Shown here: piece by piece, positions 1 through 9,500 of the stretch
How the letters are laid out: each line of letters starts with the position of its first letter
How positions within the stretch are numbered: the first letter of the stretch is position 1
DNA from: MedAcidi-G1 sp002713545
GTDB taxonomy: Bacteria; Actinomycetota; Acidimicrobiia; Acidimicrobiales; MedAcidi-G1
Assembly (NCBI GenBank): GCA_964013895.1
Contig: CAXGYF010000003.1
Location: 1 to 64,000, forward strand
Length of the DNA stretch: 64,000 nt
Direction of reading: 5' to 3'
Notes under the pieces: generated by a model
What the model was told of the DNA's origin: nothing
The model's input: only the letters and a program-made list of their open reading frames with translations
Database searches by the model: none
Program-made: the position numbers and the translations under genes

Positions 1-48
1 GCGATTGTGGCCCTGATAGTTATAGCTGAGTTAATGGCGATTTACTAG
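1..48 (+). CDS. C-terminal tail of an upstream protein (partial)
   Basis: An open frame runs from the window edge to a TAG at 46-48 and encodes about 15 residues rich in Ile, Val, Leu and Ala, like the end of a membrane segment. A strong intrinsic terminator follows 22 bases later, which supports this being the end of a real transcribed gene. The family cannot be identified from so short a tail. Confidence 0.4.
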   Translation, partial: AIVALIVIAELMAIY

Positions 49-70
49 AAAGAAAACACATAGCTAATTT

Positions 71-106
71 AGATGTGCCACCTTTTCAGGTGGCACATCT
101 TTTTTA
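71..106 (+). terminator. Rho-independent terminator
   Basis: A perfect 12-bp stem (71-82 pairing with 89-100) encloses a six-base loop and runs straight into a T-rich tract (99-110). It would end the transcript of the gene cut by the left edge and insulate the sulfotransferase-like gene that begins at 128. Confidence 0.9.
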
Positions 107-127
107 TTTTGTTTAAGGTGTGCCTAA

Positions 128-880
128 TTGATTATGGAGAAAATACTTGCACTGTGGGCAGTACCGAGATCGACTTCGACCGCTTTCGAGTGGATGATGA
201 GAGTGCGGGGTGATTTCGAATGCCTCCACGAGCCATTTGGGGAAGTTTGGTATCAAGGAGAAAACCCTTTATGGCCACGTGCAACTCAAGACAGTTTGCG
301 CACCCCCGGTCTTACATATGAAAGTTGTTGGGAAAACCTTCAGAGGGTCTCTGCTCATAAGGCAGTGTTCATAAAAGATTTCCCTTTGTATCTTGAACCT
401 GTCCTATCAGATGAGTTTCTTAGAAACTTCAGACACAGTTTTCTGATACGCGATCCATTAAAGACCCTTAGCTCCATGCATGAAAAGTGGCCTGATTTCC
501 ACGAGAGAGAGGTCGGTTTTATTGAACAAAGACAACTTTTCGACCATTTGTGTGAATTAGACGGAAACCCACCGCCTGTAATAGACAGCGACGATTTGCT
601 AGAAAATCCTTTTGAAATGGTAGAACTTTGGTGCGAAGCAGTAGGGATAAGTTTCATCCCTCAAGCTCTTTCATGGGCTCCGGGCCCACGAGATGAAGTC
701 AGTTGGTGGGATGGTGGTTCCTTCCATGAAAATCTTCGAAAATCTGATGGTCTGAAAAAACAACCAAGAAAAGTTGTGAGCTTGGAAGAGTCGCCGAAAC
801 GAGTTAAAGAGGTTTATGAGAATATACGACCACATTATGAACACTTAGCTTCGCATCGTATTATCTTAAAAAACCACTGA
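128..880 (+). CDS. sulfotransferase-like protein
   Basis: A 250-residue soluble protein. Near the N-terminus a PRSTST loop (residues 13-18) resembles the 5'-phosphosulfate-binding loop of PAPS-dependent sulfotransferases. About 100 residues later FLIRDP...S resembles the 3'-phosphate-binding motif. Members of this family move a sulfuryl group from PAPS to a hydroxyl or amine; the acceptor cannot be predicted. Start: an AAGGTG ribosome site at 115-120 lies 7 bases before the TTG at 128, while an in-frame ATG at 134 is spaced too far for an ideal site, so either is possible. The gene stands alone between a terminator and a gap of 140 bases. Confidence 0.7.
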   Translation: MIMEKILALWAVPRSTSTAFEWMMRVRGDFECLHEPFGEVWYQGENPLWPRATQDSLRTPGLTYESCWENLQRVSAHKAVFIKDFPLYLEPVLSDEFLRNFRHSFLIRDPLKTLSSMHEKWPDFHEREVGFIEQRQLFDHLCELDGNPPPVIDSDDLLENPFEMVELWCEAVGISFIPQALSWAPGPRDEVSWWDGGSFHENLRKSDGLKKQPRKVVSLEESPKRVKEVYENIRPHYEHLASHRIILKNH

Positions 881-1021
881 GAGCAGCGTGTGTCTCCTGA
901 GAAGAGTTCTATTCTTTGGCCTGATGGATTTATACGCATTGTGTATTAGTTTTTAAAATCAGACCCGATTCGATATGTGGTATTTTTTCAGTGATAATTA
1001 GATGAATTCAAGGAGGCTTTT

Positions 1022-2107
1022 ATGACTAGTAAAGATTTTCCAAGCACGATCGAAGACGTCTCAACGGATTGGCTTGCAGGCGTTCTGCAAGATTCTGGAT
1101 TGGATGAAGTCGAGATCACTGACCTGCAGGTTGAAGTAATAGGTGAAGGTGTCGGAGTAATGGGTCTCTTGTACAGGGTGAAACTTTCATACAGTGATTC
1201 TTCTTCAGAAGATGCTCCAGACTCTGTAGTAATCAAAGTTCCGTCACCTCATGAACAAACAAGACACATAGCTAGAGCTTTCATGTTTTACGGGAAAGAA
1301 ATCGGTTTTTACAGAGATGCAGCAAAAGATACCCCTCTTGGAACACCAAAATGTTATGCGGCTCATCATGATCCTGAATCTGATGATTTCGTTCTGGTAC
1401 TGGAAGACCTTGACGGAACAGAAGTCATAAGCCAATTAGACGGTTGCCCGATTGATAAAGCTGAAATCGCAATAGATGCACTTGCCAGGCATCACGCTGC
1501 ATTTTGGGAAAGTGAACGTTTCACCGGGGATCTAGCATGGCTTCCGTATGGTTGGGATGTTCCTTTTCCGCAAGCTATAGCTCAAGGTTTTTCTGAAGCT
1601 TGGCCAAGTTTTACGCAAATGTTTTCGGATGGAGTCTCTGAACGCATAAAAAACGTTGGAGAAAAATTTCCAACAGTAACAAGTGAGATGATGGAACTAG
1701 CCGACAGTCCAATCACGCTGGCTCACGGAGATTTTCGTTTAGACAACATATTTTTCCAAAATGACGATCTCAAAGTTATAGATTGGCAAATTTGTATAAA
1801 AACTGTTGGTGGATACGACGTCGGGTATTTCCTAAGTCAGAGCCTGACGATCGAAGACCGGAGAAAGCATGAAAGTAAATTATTAGACAGATACCGGGAA
1901 ACTTTAGGCAAATTGGGTTTGGACTACCCGCAAGAACGACTTATGGAAGACTACAGACGTTCCGTATTGTTTTGTTTGGCCTACCCGGTTCAGGCGTCCG
2001 CAGCGGCACTCGTAAATGAACGTGCCGTGCAACTTGTTACAGAAATGTTCGTACGTGTATCTACAGCTATCGAAGATCTCGATGCTGACGAGTTTCTACC
2101 TGAATAA
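1022..2107 (+). CDS. phosphotransferase of the APH/CHK kinase-like family
   Basis: A 361-residue protein with a protein-kinase-like fold. Residues 234-243 contain the Brenner-type catalytic loop HGDFRLDN (catalytic Asp237, Asn242), followed by the metal-binding Asp254 in VIDWQ. A VVIKV segment supplies the likely ATP-contacting Lys72. The family phosphorylates small hydroxylated molecules; in actinobacteria members often sit near acyl-CoA metabolism, but nothing adjacent shows the substrate here. The ATG at 1022 has a strong AAGGAGG ribosome site at 1010-1016. An EamA transporter follows 22 bases later on the same strand, so co-transcription is possible. Confidence 0.75.
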   Translation: MTSKDFPSTIEDVSTDWLAGVLQDSGLDEVEITDLQVEVIGEGVGVMGLLYRVKLSYSDSSSEDAPDSVVIKVPSPHEQTRHIARAFMFYGKEIGFYRDAAKDTPLGTPKCYAAHHDPESDDFVLVLEDLDGTEVISQLDGCPIDKAEIAIDALARHHAAFWESERFTGDLAWLPYGWDVPFPQAIAQGFSEAWPSFTQMFSDGVSERIKNVGEKFPTVTSEMMELADSPITLAHGDFRLDNIFFQNDDLKVIDWQICIKTVGGYDVGYFLSQSLTIEDRRKHESKLLDRYRETLGKLGLDYPQERLMEDYRRSVLFCLAYPVQASAAALVNERAVQLVTEMFVRVSTAIEDLDADEFLPE

Positions 2108-2129
2108 CTGATTCAGTAAATTAATTCTA

Positions 2130-2960
2130 ATGGTTACTTTCCTAGCGCTAGCAGCCGCTGTACTGGCAGGAACTGGCGATTTCTTCGGTGGTCGAGCGAC
2201 AAAAAAAACAAATATTATATCGGTGTTGGCCATTTCGCATTTTCTAGGTCTGCTGATAATTTTACTCATAGCGCCTTTAATGGCAGAAGAATTTAAAACC
2301 GGCGATTTCTTTTTAGGGGTCTTAGCATCAAGCTTCGGACTACTTGGTTTATCTCTTCTATACAGAGGATTAGCAAAGGGGCCAATGGCAATAGTTGCCC
2401 CTATCACTGCCGTTGCCTGTGCGACGTTGCCTGTGATTTGGGGTTTGTTCTCAGGAGAAAAACTTTCAACACAGCAAATAATAGGAGTGTTTGTCGGACT
2501 TTTTGCAATATTTTTAGTCTCTTGGACACCAGGTGGGCAGGCGGGCATTAAAGGCATGTTGGTGCTCGAAGCTCTGATTGCTGGATTGGCTTTTGGAGCT
2601 TTCTTTATTGTCATAGACGGCACCTCTGAAACAACAGCGCCCTGGCCGGTAGTGGGTTCAAGGGTTTTTTCCGTAATAGCAATCTTTCTTTTTGTAATGA
2701 TCGGCAGAAAAAATATCAAACCAGAAGAAAAATCTACGCCTTATATAATCGGTGCCGGATTTTTTGACACACTCGCAAATGTTGTTTTGTTAGCAGCCTT
2801 AAACAGAGGGATGCTAAGTCTAGTTTCGGTATTGGCTTCTTTTTACCCAGCAGTCACTGTTTTACTCGCTCGTCTTTTCCTCAAAGAGATGATGTTAAAA
2901 AGTCAGATAGTCGGACTCGCTTTAGGTCTAACCTCCATAGCGCTCTTAGCGGTTAGCTAG
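2130..2960 (+). CDS. EamA/DMT-family transporter
   Basis: A 276-residue protein with about ten hydrophobic helices arranged as two similar halves (residues 1-135 and 140-276), each with the Gly/Ala-rich segments and terminal P.......L.......E..t pattern typical of EamA domains (for example LSVLASFYPAVTVLLARLFLKE near the end, split here as LSVLASFYPAV and LLARLFLKE). It would be a plasma-membrane exporter or importer of small metabolites; the substrate is not predictable. A TAAATT hexamer lies 7 bases before the ATG, suggesting a leaderless start, although read-through from the upstream kinase is also possible. The 3' end overlaps the convergent glycosylase gene by 8 bases. Confidence 0.85.
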   Translation: MVTFLALAAAVLAGTGDFFGGRATKKTNIISVLAISHFLGLLIILLIAPLMAEEFKTGDFFLGVLASSFGLLGLSLLYRGLAKGPMAIVAPITAVACATLPVIWGLFSGEKLSTQQIIGVFVGLFAIFLVSWTPGGQAGIKGMLVLEALIAGLAFGAFFIVIDGTSETTAPWPVVGSRVFSVIAIFLFVMIGRKNIKPEEKSTPYIIGAGFFDTLANVVLLAALNRGMLSLVSVLASFYPAVTVLLARLFLKEMMLKSQIVGLALGLTSIALLAVS

Positions 2961-4176
2961 CAGAATTTAGAAATGAACGAAGAAGCATCGACGGCTTGTT
3001 TCTACTTGAGACTGACACCCGTGACAGACCAAGGAAATCGGAAAGCTTTTTGAGTTCTTCTGCAAGTTCTGAAACAACTGTTTCCTCCTCTACTCCCTTT
3101 TCTAAGTGAACTCCTTTAATAAGAAGCTTTCCTTCAGATCTAAAAGTTTTTAAATCTACACGAGCTACCAGATTTTCATTTAGTAGAAAAGGCAAAACGT
3201 AGTAACCGTATTTACGCTTTTCCTTTGGGACGTAAATCTCTAATCTGTATTTGAAATTAAAAATTCTCTCAATTCGAGGTCGACGCCAAACTAGAGAATC
3301 GAAAGGGGAAAGTAAGGCTCTGGCTTCGATTCTTTTAGGTGTAGAAACGGAAGGATGGAGATATGCATTCTCGTTCCAACCTTCAACAGTTGCAGAGAGT
3401 AATTTCTTTTGTTCTAAGAGAGAGGGAAGAGCGTCACGTACGAGCGAAGTTTTTATCCTGAAATAATCAGCGATATCACTGACAGTGCTGATTCCGTTGC
3501 AACGCGCAGAGAGAAGAATCAGTTCATTTATTGCATCTCGTTCAATAGGGTCAGGAAAATTAGAAATTTCACTTGGAATCGCTAAGCGAAAAGGAACGTA
3601 ACTTCTAGAAAAATTTTTATCTCTTTTCACGGCTAATTCACCAATTCTAAAAAGCCAATCGAGTGTTTTCTGACCATCCGAACGACCGCTCCACCATGAC
3701 CCGGAACGGTTTCGCGGTTCGTTCAATTCAGAAGCTTTAACTGGAGACGATGCAAGTAATACCTGATTCATTACGTCACGAACATATTCACTCTGTGAGT
3801 TGGCCAATTCAAAAAGACCTTTCCAAGTTTCCCCTTTACGTGCCCTAGTTTTCTTCCAGCGAACGAAAGGTTCTGTTTCAACAGGCAAAATTGAAGCCTC
3901 ATGTGCCCACGATTCAAAGATTTCCCCTGAGTGCCAAACCCAGTCATCTAGCTTAGATCGCTCATAATTACCTAAACGGCTGAAAAAAACCAAGTAATGC
4001 GACCTGCATACAGCCTGAACCGAATCCAGTTGCACAAGGCCTATATCTTCGAACACGCGACGAAAATGACGTTGAGTAACTTTCCCTTCGACTCTCGGCC
4101 GGTTTAAGCCCTGTGCGGCCACGGCAATGCGTTTTGCCGAAACAGCGTCAATTTCGAAATGGGTTTTACTTTTCAT
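2953..4176 (-). CDS. YcaQ/AlkX-like DNA glycosylase (winged-helix HTH_42 family)
   Basis: A 407-residue soluble protein of the winged-helix family that includes E. coli YcaQ and Streptomyces AlkZ, enzymes that remove bulky alkylated bases and unhook DNA interstrand crosslinks. The catalytic signature Q-x-D is visible as Q49-L-D51 in GLVQLDSVQ, followed by the characteristic YLVFFSRLGNYE segment. The Q-x-D form matches the YcaQ/AlkX branch rather than the Q-x-Q form of the antibiotic self-resistance AlkZ branch. The family assignment is firm; the lesion specificity is inferred. The gene is convergent with the EamA transporter and divergent from the MFS gene. Confidence 0.8.
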   Translation of the reverse strand: MKSKTHFEIDAVSAKRIAVAAQGLNRPRVEGKVTQRHFRRVFEDIGLVQLDSVQAVCRSHYLVFFSRLGNYERSKLDDWVWHSGEIFESWAHEASILPVETEPFVRWKKTRARKGETWKGLFELANSQSEYVRDVMNQVLLASSPVKASELNEPRNRSGSWWSGRSDGQKTLDWLFRIGELAVKRDKNFSRSYVPFRLAIPSEISNFPDPIERDAINELILLSARCNGISTVSDIADYFRIKTSLVRDALPSLLEQKKLLSATVEGWNENAYLHPSVSTPKRIEARALLSPFDSLVWRRPRIERIFNFKYRLEIYVPKEKRKYGYYVLPFLLNENLVARVDLKTFRSEGKLLIKGVHLEKGVEEETVVSELAEELKKLSDFLGLSRVSVSSRNKPSMLLRSFLNSAS

Positions 4177-4235
4177 AATTGTTAAAACATTTAATCAGAT
4201 CCGGGGAAATGACAACTAAATAGGCATATGCACCG

Positions 4236-4241
4236 TACGCT
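4236..4241 (+). promoter_or_regulatory. -10 element TACGCT of a leaderless start
   Basis: TACGCT fits the actinobacterial TANNNT -10 consensus and ends 6 bases before the ATG at 4248, placing the transcription start on the start codon. No ribosome-binding site precedes that ATG. Confidence 0.5.
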
Positions 4242-4247
4242 TCGTGA

Positions 4248-5510
4248 ATGTCGAAAGAGTATGAATTGGATGGATCGCTCCAATATGCCGACCTCCAGAA
4301 ACGAACGCTTAGAACGCTTATGTCAGGTTTGGTGCCGGCAGGAGCAGCAATAACCAGTGCATACTCGGCTGCGGCTGTTCTGGGAGAGGAAATAACAGGA
4401 AATGAAACACTAGGGGCACTAGCTGCCGCATGCCTAACTACAGGTGCAGCATTGTCAACTTTGCCGCTCGCAAAAATAATGACGGCAAAGGGAAGACGAC
4501 CTGGAATAGTTGCTGGTTACGCAACTGCTGTAGTAGGCGCTCTTTTGGCAATGGCGGCTGCGATTACAGAAATCTATATATTTTTGCCACTAGGCATTCT
4601 TGGAGTGGGAGTTGGTAACGGTGCAAATTTAGCGGCGCGTTTTGCAGCAGCAGATTTAGCGCCCGAAGAAAACAAAGCTTCAGCGATCGGCAACTTAGTT
4701 TGGGCTTCTACTATCGGTTCAGTGCTGGGACCTTCTCTTGGGTTAGGTCCAGCAAAAAAACTAGGAAATATTTTGGGCGTTCCGGAACTAGCGGGACCCT
4801 ATATCATTTCAGGATTACTTTTCTTGTTCGCTGCTTTGACCATTCGGAGGTGGCTTAGACCAGATCCACTGGTTGTAATAGGCGGCATAGGCTCTGAAGG
4901 TCAGCAGCAAACTTCTATCAAAAAAGCTTTCAGGATTCTTTTCACATCAAAAATAGGACGTCTTTCTGTCGGTTCCATGGTCGTAGGGCATGTAGTGATG
5001 GTCGGAGTAATGACAATGACACCGTTGCACCTCAAAGATGGTGGACATCAGCTTGAACTAGTCGGTTTTGTGATATCACTTCACATAATTGGCATGTATG
5101 CGTTTTCACCACTTGTCGGTGTTCTAACAGGAAAAATTGGAGCAAAAGCTGTCATTGCTATCGGAGGTTTACTTTTAGTCGTTGGATCTGAACTTGCATC
5201 TCATGCTGAGCCTCAAGATTCACTAGGTGTTTTTATGGGTCTTTTTCTCATAGGTCTGGGATGGAGTTTTGGATTGGTAGCAAGTTCGTCACTCATCGCA
5301 AGTGAATTTGATGGTCCTGAAAAAGTTCGAATTCAGGGTTTGGCGGATCTTTCAATGACTGCATCAGGAGGACTAGCGGGACTTGGATCTGGGTTAGTGG
5401 TAACAGTCACTGATTATCAGACTCTCAGCCACTACAGCGGAATTTTAGGTCTATATCCAATAGTTGCTGTCCTATTTTTCTTTTCTTCCGAGAAAAAATC
5501 ACAAAGTTAA
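4248..5510 (+). CDS. major facilitator superfamily transporter
   Basis: A 420-residue protein with about 12 hydrophobic segments and the family's cytoplasmic-loop signature between helices 2 and 3 (AKIMTAKGRRPGI, residues 76-88). The central loop near residues 205-230 divides the two six-helix bundles. MFS proteins of this sort are usually proton-driven effluxers, but the substrate cannot be inferred. The ATG has no Shine-Dalgarno sequence; a TANNNT hexamer 6 bases upstream indicates a leaderless mRNA. It is divergent from the YcaQ-like gene and convergent with the following EamA gene. Confidence 0.85.
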   Translation: MSKEYELDGSLQYADLQKRTLRTLMSGLVPAGAAITSAYSAAAVLGEEITGNETLGALAAACLTTGAALSTLPLAKIMTAKGRRPGIVAGYATAVVGALLAMAAAITEIYIFLPLGILGVGVGNGANLAARFAAADLAPEENKASAIGNLVWASTIGSVLGPSLGLGPAKKLGNILGVPELAGPYIISGLLFLFAALTIRRWLRPDPLVVIGGIGSEGQQQTSIKKAFRILFTSKIGRLSVGSMVVGHVVMVGVMTMTPLHLKDGGHQLELVGFVISLHIIGMYAFSPLVGVLTGKIGAKAVIAIGGLLLVVGSELASHAEPQDSLGVFMGLFLIGLGWSFGLVASSSLIASEFDGPEKVRIQGLADLSMTASGGLAGLGSGLVVTVTDYQTLSHYSGILGLYPIVAVLFFFSSEKKSQS

Positions 5511-5532
5511 ACCAATTATTTTATGGGTTCAA

Positions 5533-6423
5533 TTAAATGAGTAAAGAAGTTCCGATGACAGTGAGGATTGCGCCAAACCATGCAAACGGAACAGGCATTT
5601 TTTTCGTAACTATCGACTGAAGTGGTAATAACAAAACTGGGGTAGTGGCCGAAAGTATAGAAACAATTCCAGTGTCACCATTAGCAAGAGCGTAAAGTAG
5701 AAGAGTCATTCCGCACACCATCGCTATTAGAGCACTGCTCGCTAATTTGAGTTGGTCGTATCTCAGTAAGGGAGTTTTCTCTACGGAACGGGTCAACTTG
5801 TCGGTTTGAGTAGGAAGTGCCCACATGGCCCCTGTGGCAATAAGAGCTCTCAAAGCTGCGACAGCTAGTGTGTCCGCTCCGTCGTCTAAAATCGGCTTCG
5901 CCGCTAAAGCTCCCCCCGCTTGCCCCAAAGCTCCAATAGTAGCCCAGAAAATTCCTACGGAAAGAGAACCTTGAATACGCTCAAATACCCCTGTTTCTTC
6001 AGAAGGGTTTCCGTATATTACTGCCAAGGTGATGCCAAGAAGAATAAGGGCAGAACCACTTAAAGAAGAGGCAGATAATCTTTCTTCGAAAAAAATTGCT
6101 CCTCCTATTGCTGCCATCGGTGCGTTCAAGGTGAAGAGCATCCCAGTTCTGCGTGGTCCTATTCTTGCCATTGCAGTAAAAAGAGCTACATCCCCGACAA
6201 AGATTCCTATCAGACCAGACACAGCTATAAGCGCTGTATCACTGAAACTTAAACTACTCCAACCACCCGAAATTGTTGCCGCGATTATTAACATGACGCT
6301 CACGTAGAGCATCCTTATCCGACAAAACCTTGCACCTCCGAGACGGCGCGAAGGTTCCGCAGCGATCAAACTGCTTAAAGCCCAAGAGGTAGCAGCAAGT
6401 AGAGCGGCAAGTTGATAAGACAG
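5533..6423 (-). CDS. EamA/DMT-family transporter, start codon uncertain (CTG or frameshift)
   Basis: About 296 residues with ten hydrophobic helices in two EamA repeats. The first codon that is ATG, GTG or TTG in frame is a TTG at 6367-6369, but the same frame continues upstream with a typical EamA first helix (residues reading SYQLAALLAATSWALSS) back to a CTG at 6421-6423; a TAG stops the frame just before that. The gene therefore either starts at CTG or has lost its normal start by a frameshift: an out-of-frame ATG with a GAAGG ribosome site lies at 6494-6496. Substrate unknown. The gene faces the MFS gene tail to tail. Confidence 0.75.
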   Translation of the reverse strand: MSYQLAALLAATSWALSSLIAAEPSRRLGGARFCRIRMLYVSVMLIIAATISGGWSSLSFSDTALIAVSGLIGIFVGDVALFTAMARIGPRRTGMLFTLNAPMAAIGGAIFFEERLSASSLSGSALILLGITLAVIYGNPSEETGVFERIQGSLSVGIFWATIGALGQAGGALAAKPILDDGADTLAVAALRALIATGAMWALPTQTDKLTRSVEKTPLLRYDQLKLASSALIAMVCGMTLLLYALANGDTGIVSILSATTPVLLLPLQSIVTKKMPVPFAWFGAILTVIGTSLLI

Positions 6424-6509
6424 AAACTAAAGTAGACACGCCAGAAGAGAAAAATGCAAAAGCGGGCAAATGGAAAGGTAAACCTTTCAGATTCATCTAA
6501 CCTTCAAGA

Positions 6510-9500
6510 GTGAAATCATCCAGACGCTCCAAAGCCATAATTTCTCTTTTGGTTATCGCTTCTCTTTCATTCTCACAGGTAGAAGGGGTCAACGCAGATG
6601 AGACGATTGTAGAGACTGGATATCCGACAGAAGGGTTAGAAGACCTTATTTGGGCGGCCGAATATCTGGGTTACGAAAATCCGAGCGAATTGCAAAAAGC
6701 AGGTGTTGAGGTTCTCCGATTTCTACTTGTAAGCATTGCTCAAGCAACTGGAAACGACTGTAAAAGTAATTTAGGTGAAGGTCTTGATCCAACAGGTCCA
6801 CATCGTTATACAACAGTTTGGAACGAAGAGGAACTCGAAGCTCTCAATTGGATAACGGATTACTACTGTCTAAGTGAACCTCAGGCGCAAATGCTGGGTG
6901 GAAGTGTCCTCACTTTTTTAGCAGGACTTGATGCATCGATAAACGGAGAAAGAGAAAACAAAGGCACCTCTACTGAAGTTGTTCAAGTTGGAAGCAACAA
7001 TGCCGAAACGGTTAATAATCCGGTTTCGAACACTGGACCTGTCAGACTCAATGTTACGACTGGTATAGATTCAGCGAAGTTGAATTGGGAAACCAGCAAT
7101 GAGTTTCAACAAGAAGCAACTGAATTCACAATTCGCTACCGACAGACCTATCCGGCCCCATACGAACTAATAGCAGAACCAAAGATTCCCGGTGAGATAC
7201 TTTTCATGAGCGACAGAGACGGAGACTGGGAGCTTTACACAGTTAATGGCGACGGAACCGGTCTGAATCAAATAACTAACAATGAAGTTGATGACTGGTC
7301 CGGTGTTTATTCCCCTGACGGAACGAAGATAGCTTTTGACGCAAAACATGGTACGGCGCCGGGAGATATTTTTACTGTAGATTCCGATGGAACAAATCTA
7401 AGAAATCTAACTAGCAGTTTTTCAGAAGACGCATTTGCGACATGGTCACCGGACGGAAGACAAATAGTTTTTGAGAGAAAAATAAACGATACATATCGCC
7501 TCCACATAATGAACTCTGATGGCAGCAAAACGCGTCTTTTGAATGAAGTCAACACGGGTGGATGGTCAATACCTGCATGGTCACCGACTGGAAGTAAAAT
7601 AGCCTTTGCGGGTCGAATGGATGGAGATACCGAAATCTACATTCTTGATACAGAAGATGACTCCATTACGCAAATCACTGAAAACACCGCAGGTGATACA
7701 TGGCCTACATGGTCACCGGATGGTAAAAAAATTGCTTTTTTGAACAATAGCGATGGAGACATAAATATTTTTACCATGAATGCAGACGGAACTGAACGGC
7801 TGCAAATAACAGAAGATGACCTAGTTGAATCTGAACCAGCATGGTCAAGCGACGGTAAATACATTGCATTCACAAGACATTCTGACGGTGTAAACAGTTT
7901 AGGTAGAAGTCAGAGCGAGCTATTTTTAGTCACAGCAGATGGCACAGAAACACTGGGACCTGTAACAGTTGGGGAGCAGCCAAATTGGAAACCTGGAACT
8001 TCTAATACCGTGACCAAAGCTTCAGCTAGAAAAAAGCATATAGTCGGCTCGAACTCTGAAAGAATTACTCCTCTTATAGTTGGCGCCGAGGAAGAAAGAG
8101 ATGGAGACATCTCTTTTCAAGTGGCGATAATGGACGGCGATAACCCTCTGCAGAATCAATATTGTGGCGGAGCTTTGATTGAACCTGAATGGGTTCTTAC
8201 AGCCGCCCATTGTCTTGTTGATGATGGGAGCGGGTATATGCAAACTTCCGAAATAAAAGTTGGAGTTGGAAGAAGCAAGCTTTCGAGTCACGGCAGAGAA
8301 GATGTCTTTGAAGTTCAAAGTATTTACCCTCATCCTTCTTACGATAGAAATGTAAACAATGACATAGCTTTAATTCGCTTAGCTAGACCTGTGCCATCTC
8401 AAATGGCCACGCCAATACCTTGGCTTGAGGATCAGACGCTTCCAACTGACGGAACCCCAGTTCTTAAAACAGGATGGGGTAGTACCGATGTGGTTAATAA
8501 AGGTCCGTATCCCGACGATCTTAAGTCAACTACTGTGAATGTAATTGGAAATTATGACTACAACTTCTGCGGTTCCGATATTGACTTTGTAGCCGCGAGT
8601 AGAGTTTGCTCTGATTCGCCCGCTCGAAAAGGAGCTTGCTCGGGAGACAGTGGTGGACCAAATGTAGTAGAAGTAGATGGCTACTGGTTCCTTGCTGGAA
8701 TTACTTCATATGGAATGACCGATGATTCAAACAGATGTGCGGATGACGTGGAAATAATGACACGGGTCAGTTATTACACAGAGTGGATAACTTCACATGT
8801 CGGTTGGCAATGGACATGGCTATCCGGGCTCAAAGGAAACGAATATGAAATTGAAAATCTTCAAAGTGGTTTCAGCTACATTTTCCAAATACTTGCGAAA
8901 AACGGAGAATCTACAACACCTTATTCGGAACCGTTAATTACCAAGATAGACACGCCTAGAACGACTCTTTTAGAGACGCCGTTAACCCCTCTTGATGTCA
9001 GAGCTGAAAGCAATTCTGGGGAAGTTCTTATTAGCTGGGAATACGACGGAAATTTAAATGGAGTCAACTTCTCAATACAGCATTACGAGCCAGAAGAGTT
9101 AGAAAACACCCTCCTTGAAATTCGTTCCGGTAGAACTCATGTGCATGAAAATATAGAAGGAGAACCCGTCTATGAGAAAATGATTATAGGTGGGGAAAAA
9201 GCTGAAATTGAAAACAATTCTCACATAGTCGCCCTTTTGACGCCTGGAGTGCCAGATGCTACACAGGCAAGATTTTGTGCGGGAAGTTTAATTGCCCCAA
9301 CATGGGTTATAACGGCAGCTCACTGTGTTGACGGAGGAAAAAATTCATCAAATATAGAAATAGCTACTGGAATTGCAGATTTGTCAACAGTGGAACAACA
9401 AGATCGTTTAAGTGTTCAAAAAATACACATACATGAGGGCTACTTGTCGAGCCCATTGACGCACGACTTGGCCCTTCTGGAACTCTCAACTCCAGTAAGT

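Noticed and set aside
2096..2719. 207-residue minus-strand frame over the first EamA transporter
   Set aside because: It is antisense to a gene with a clear membrane-protein pattern and shows no family features of its own.
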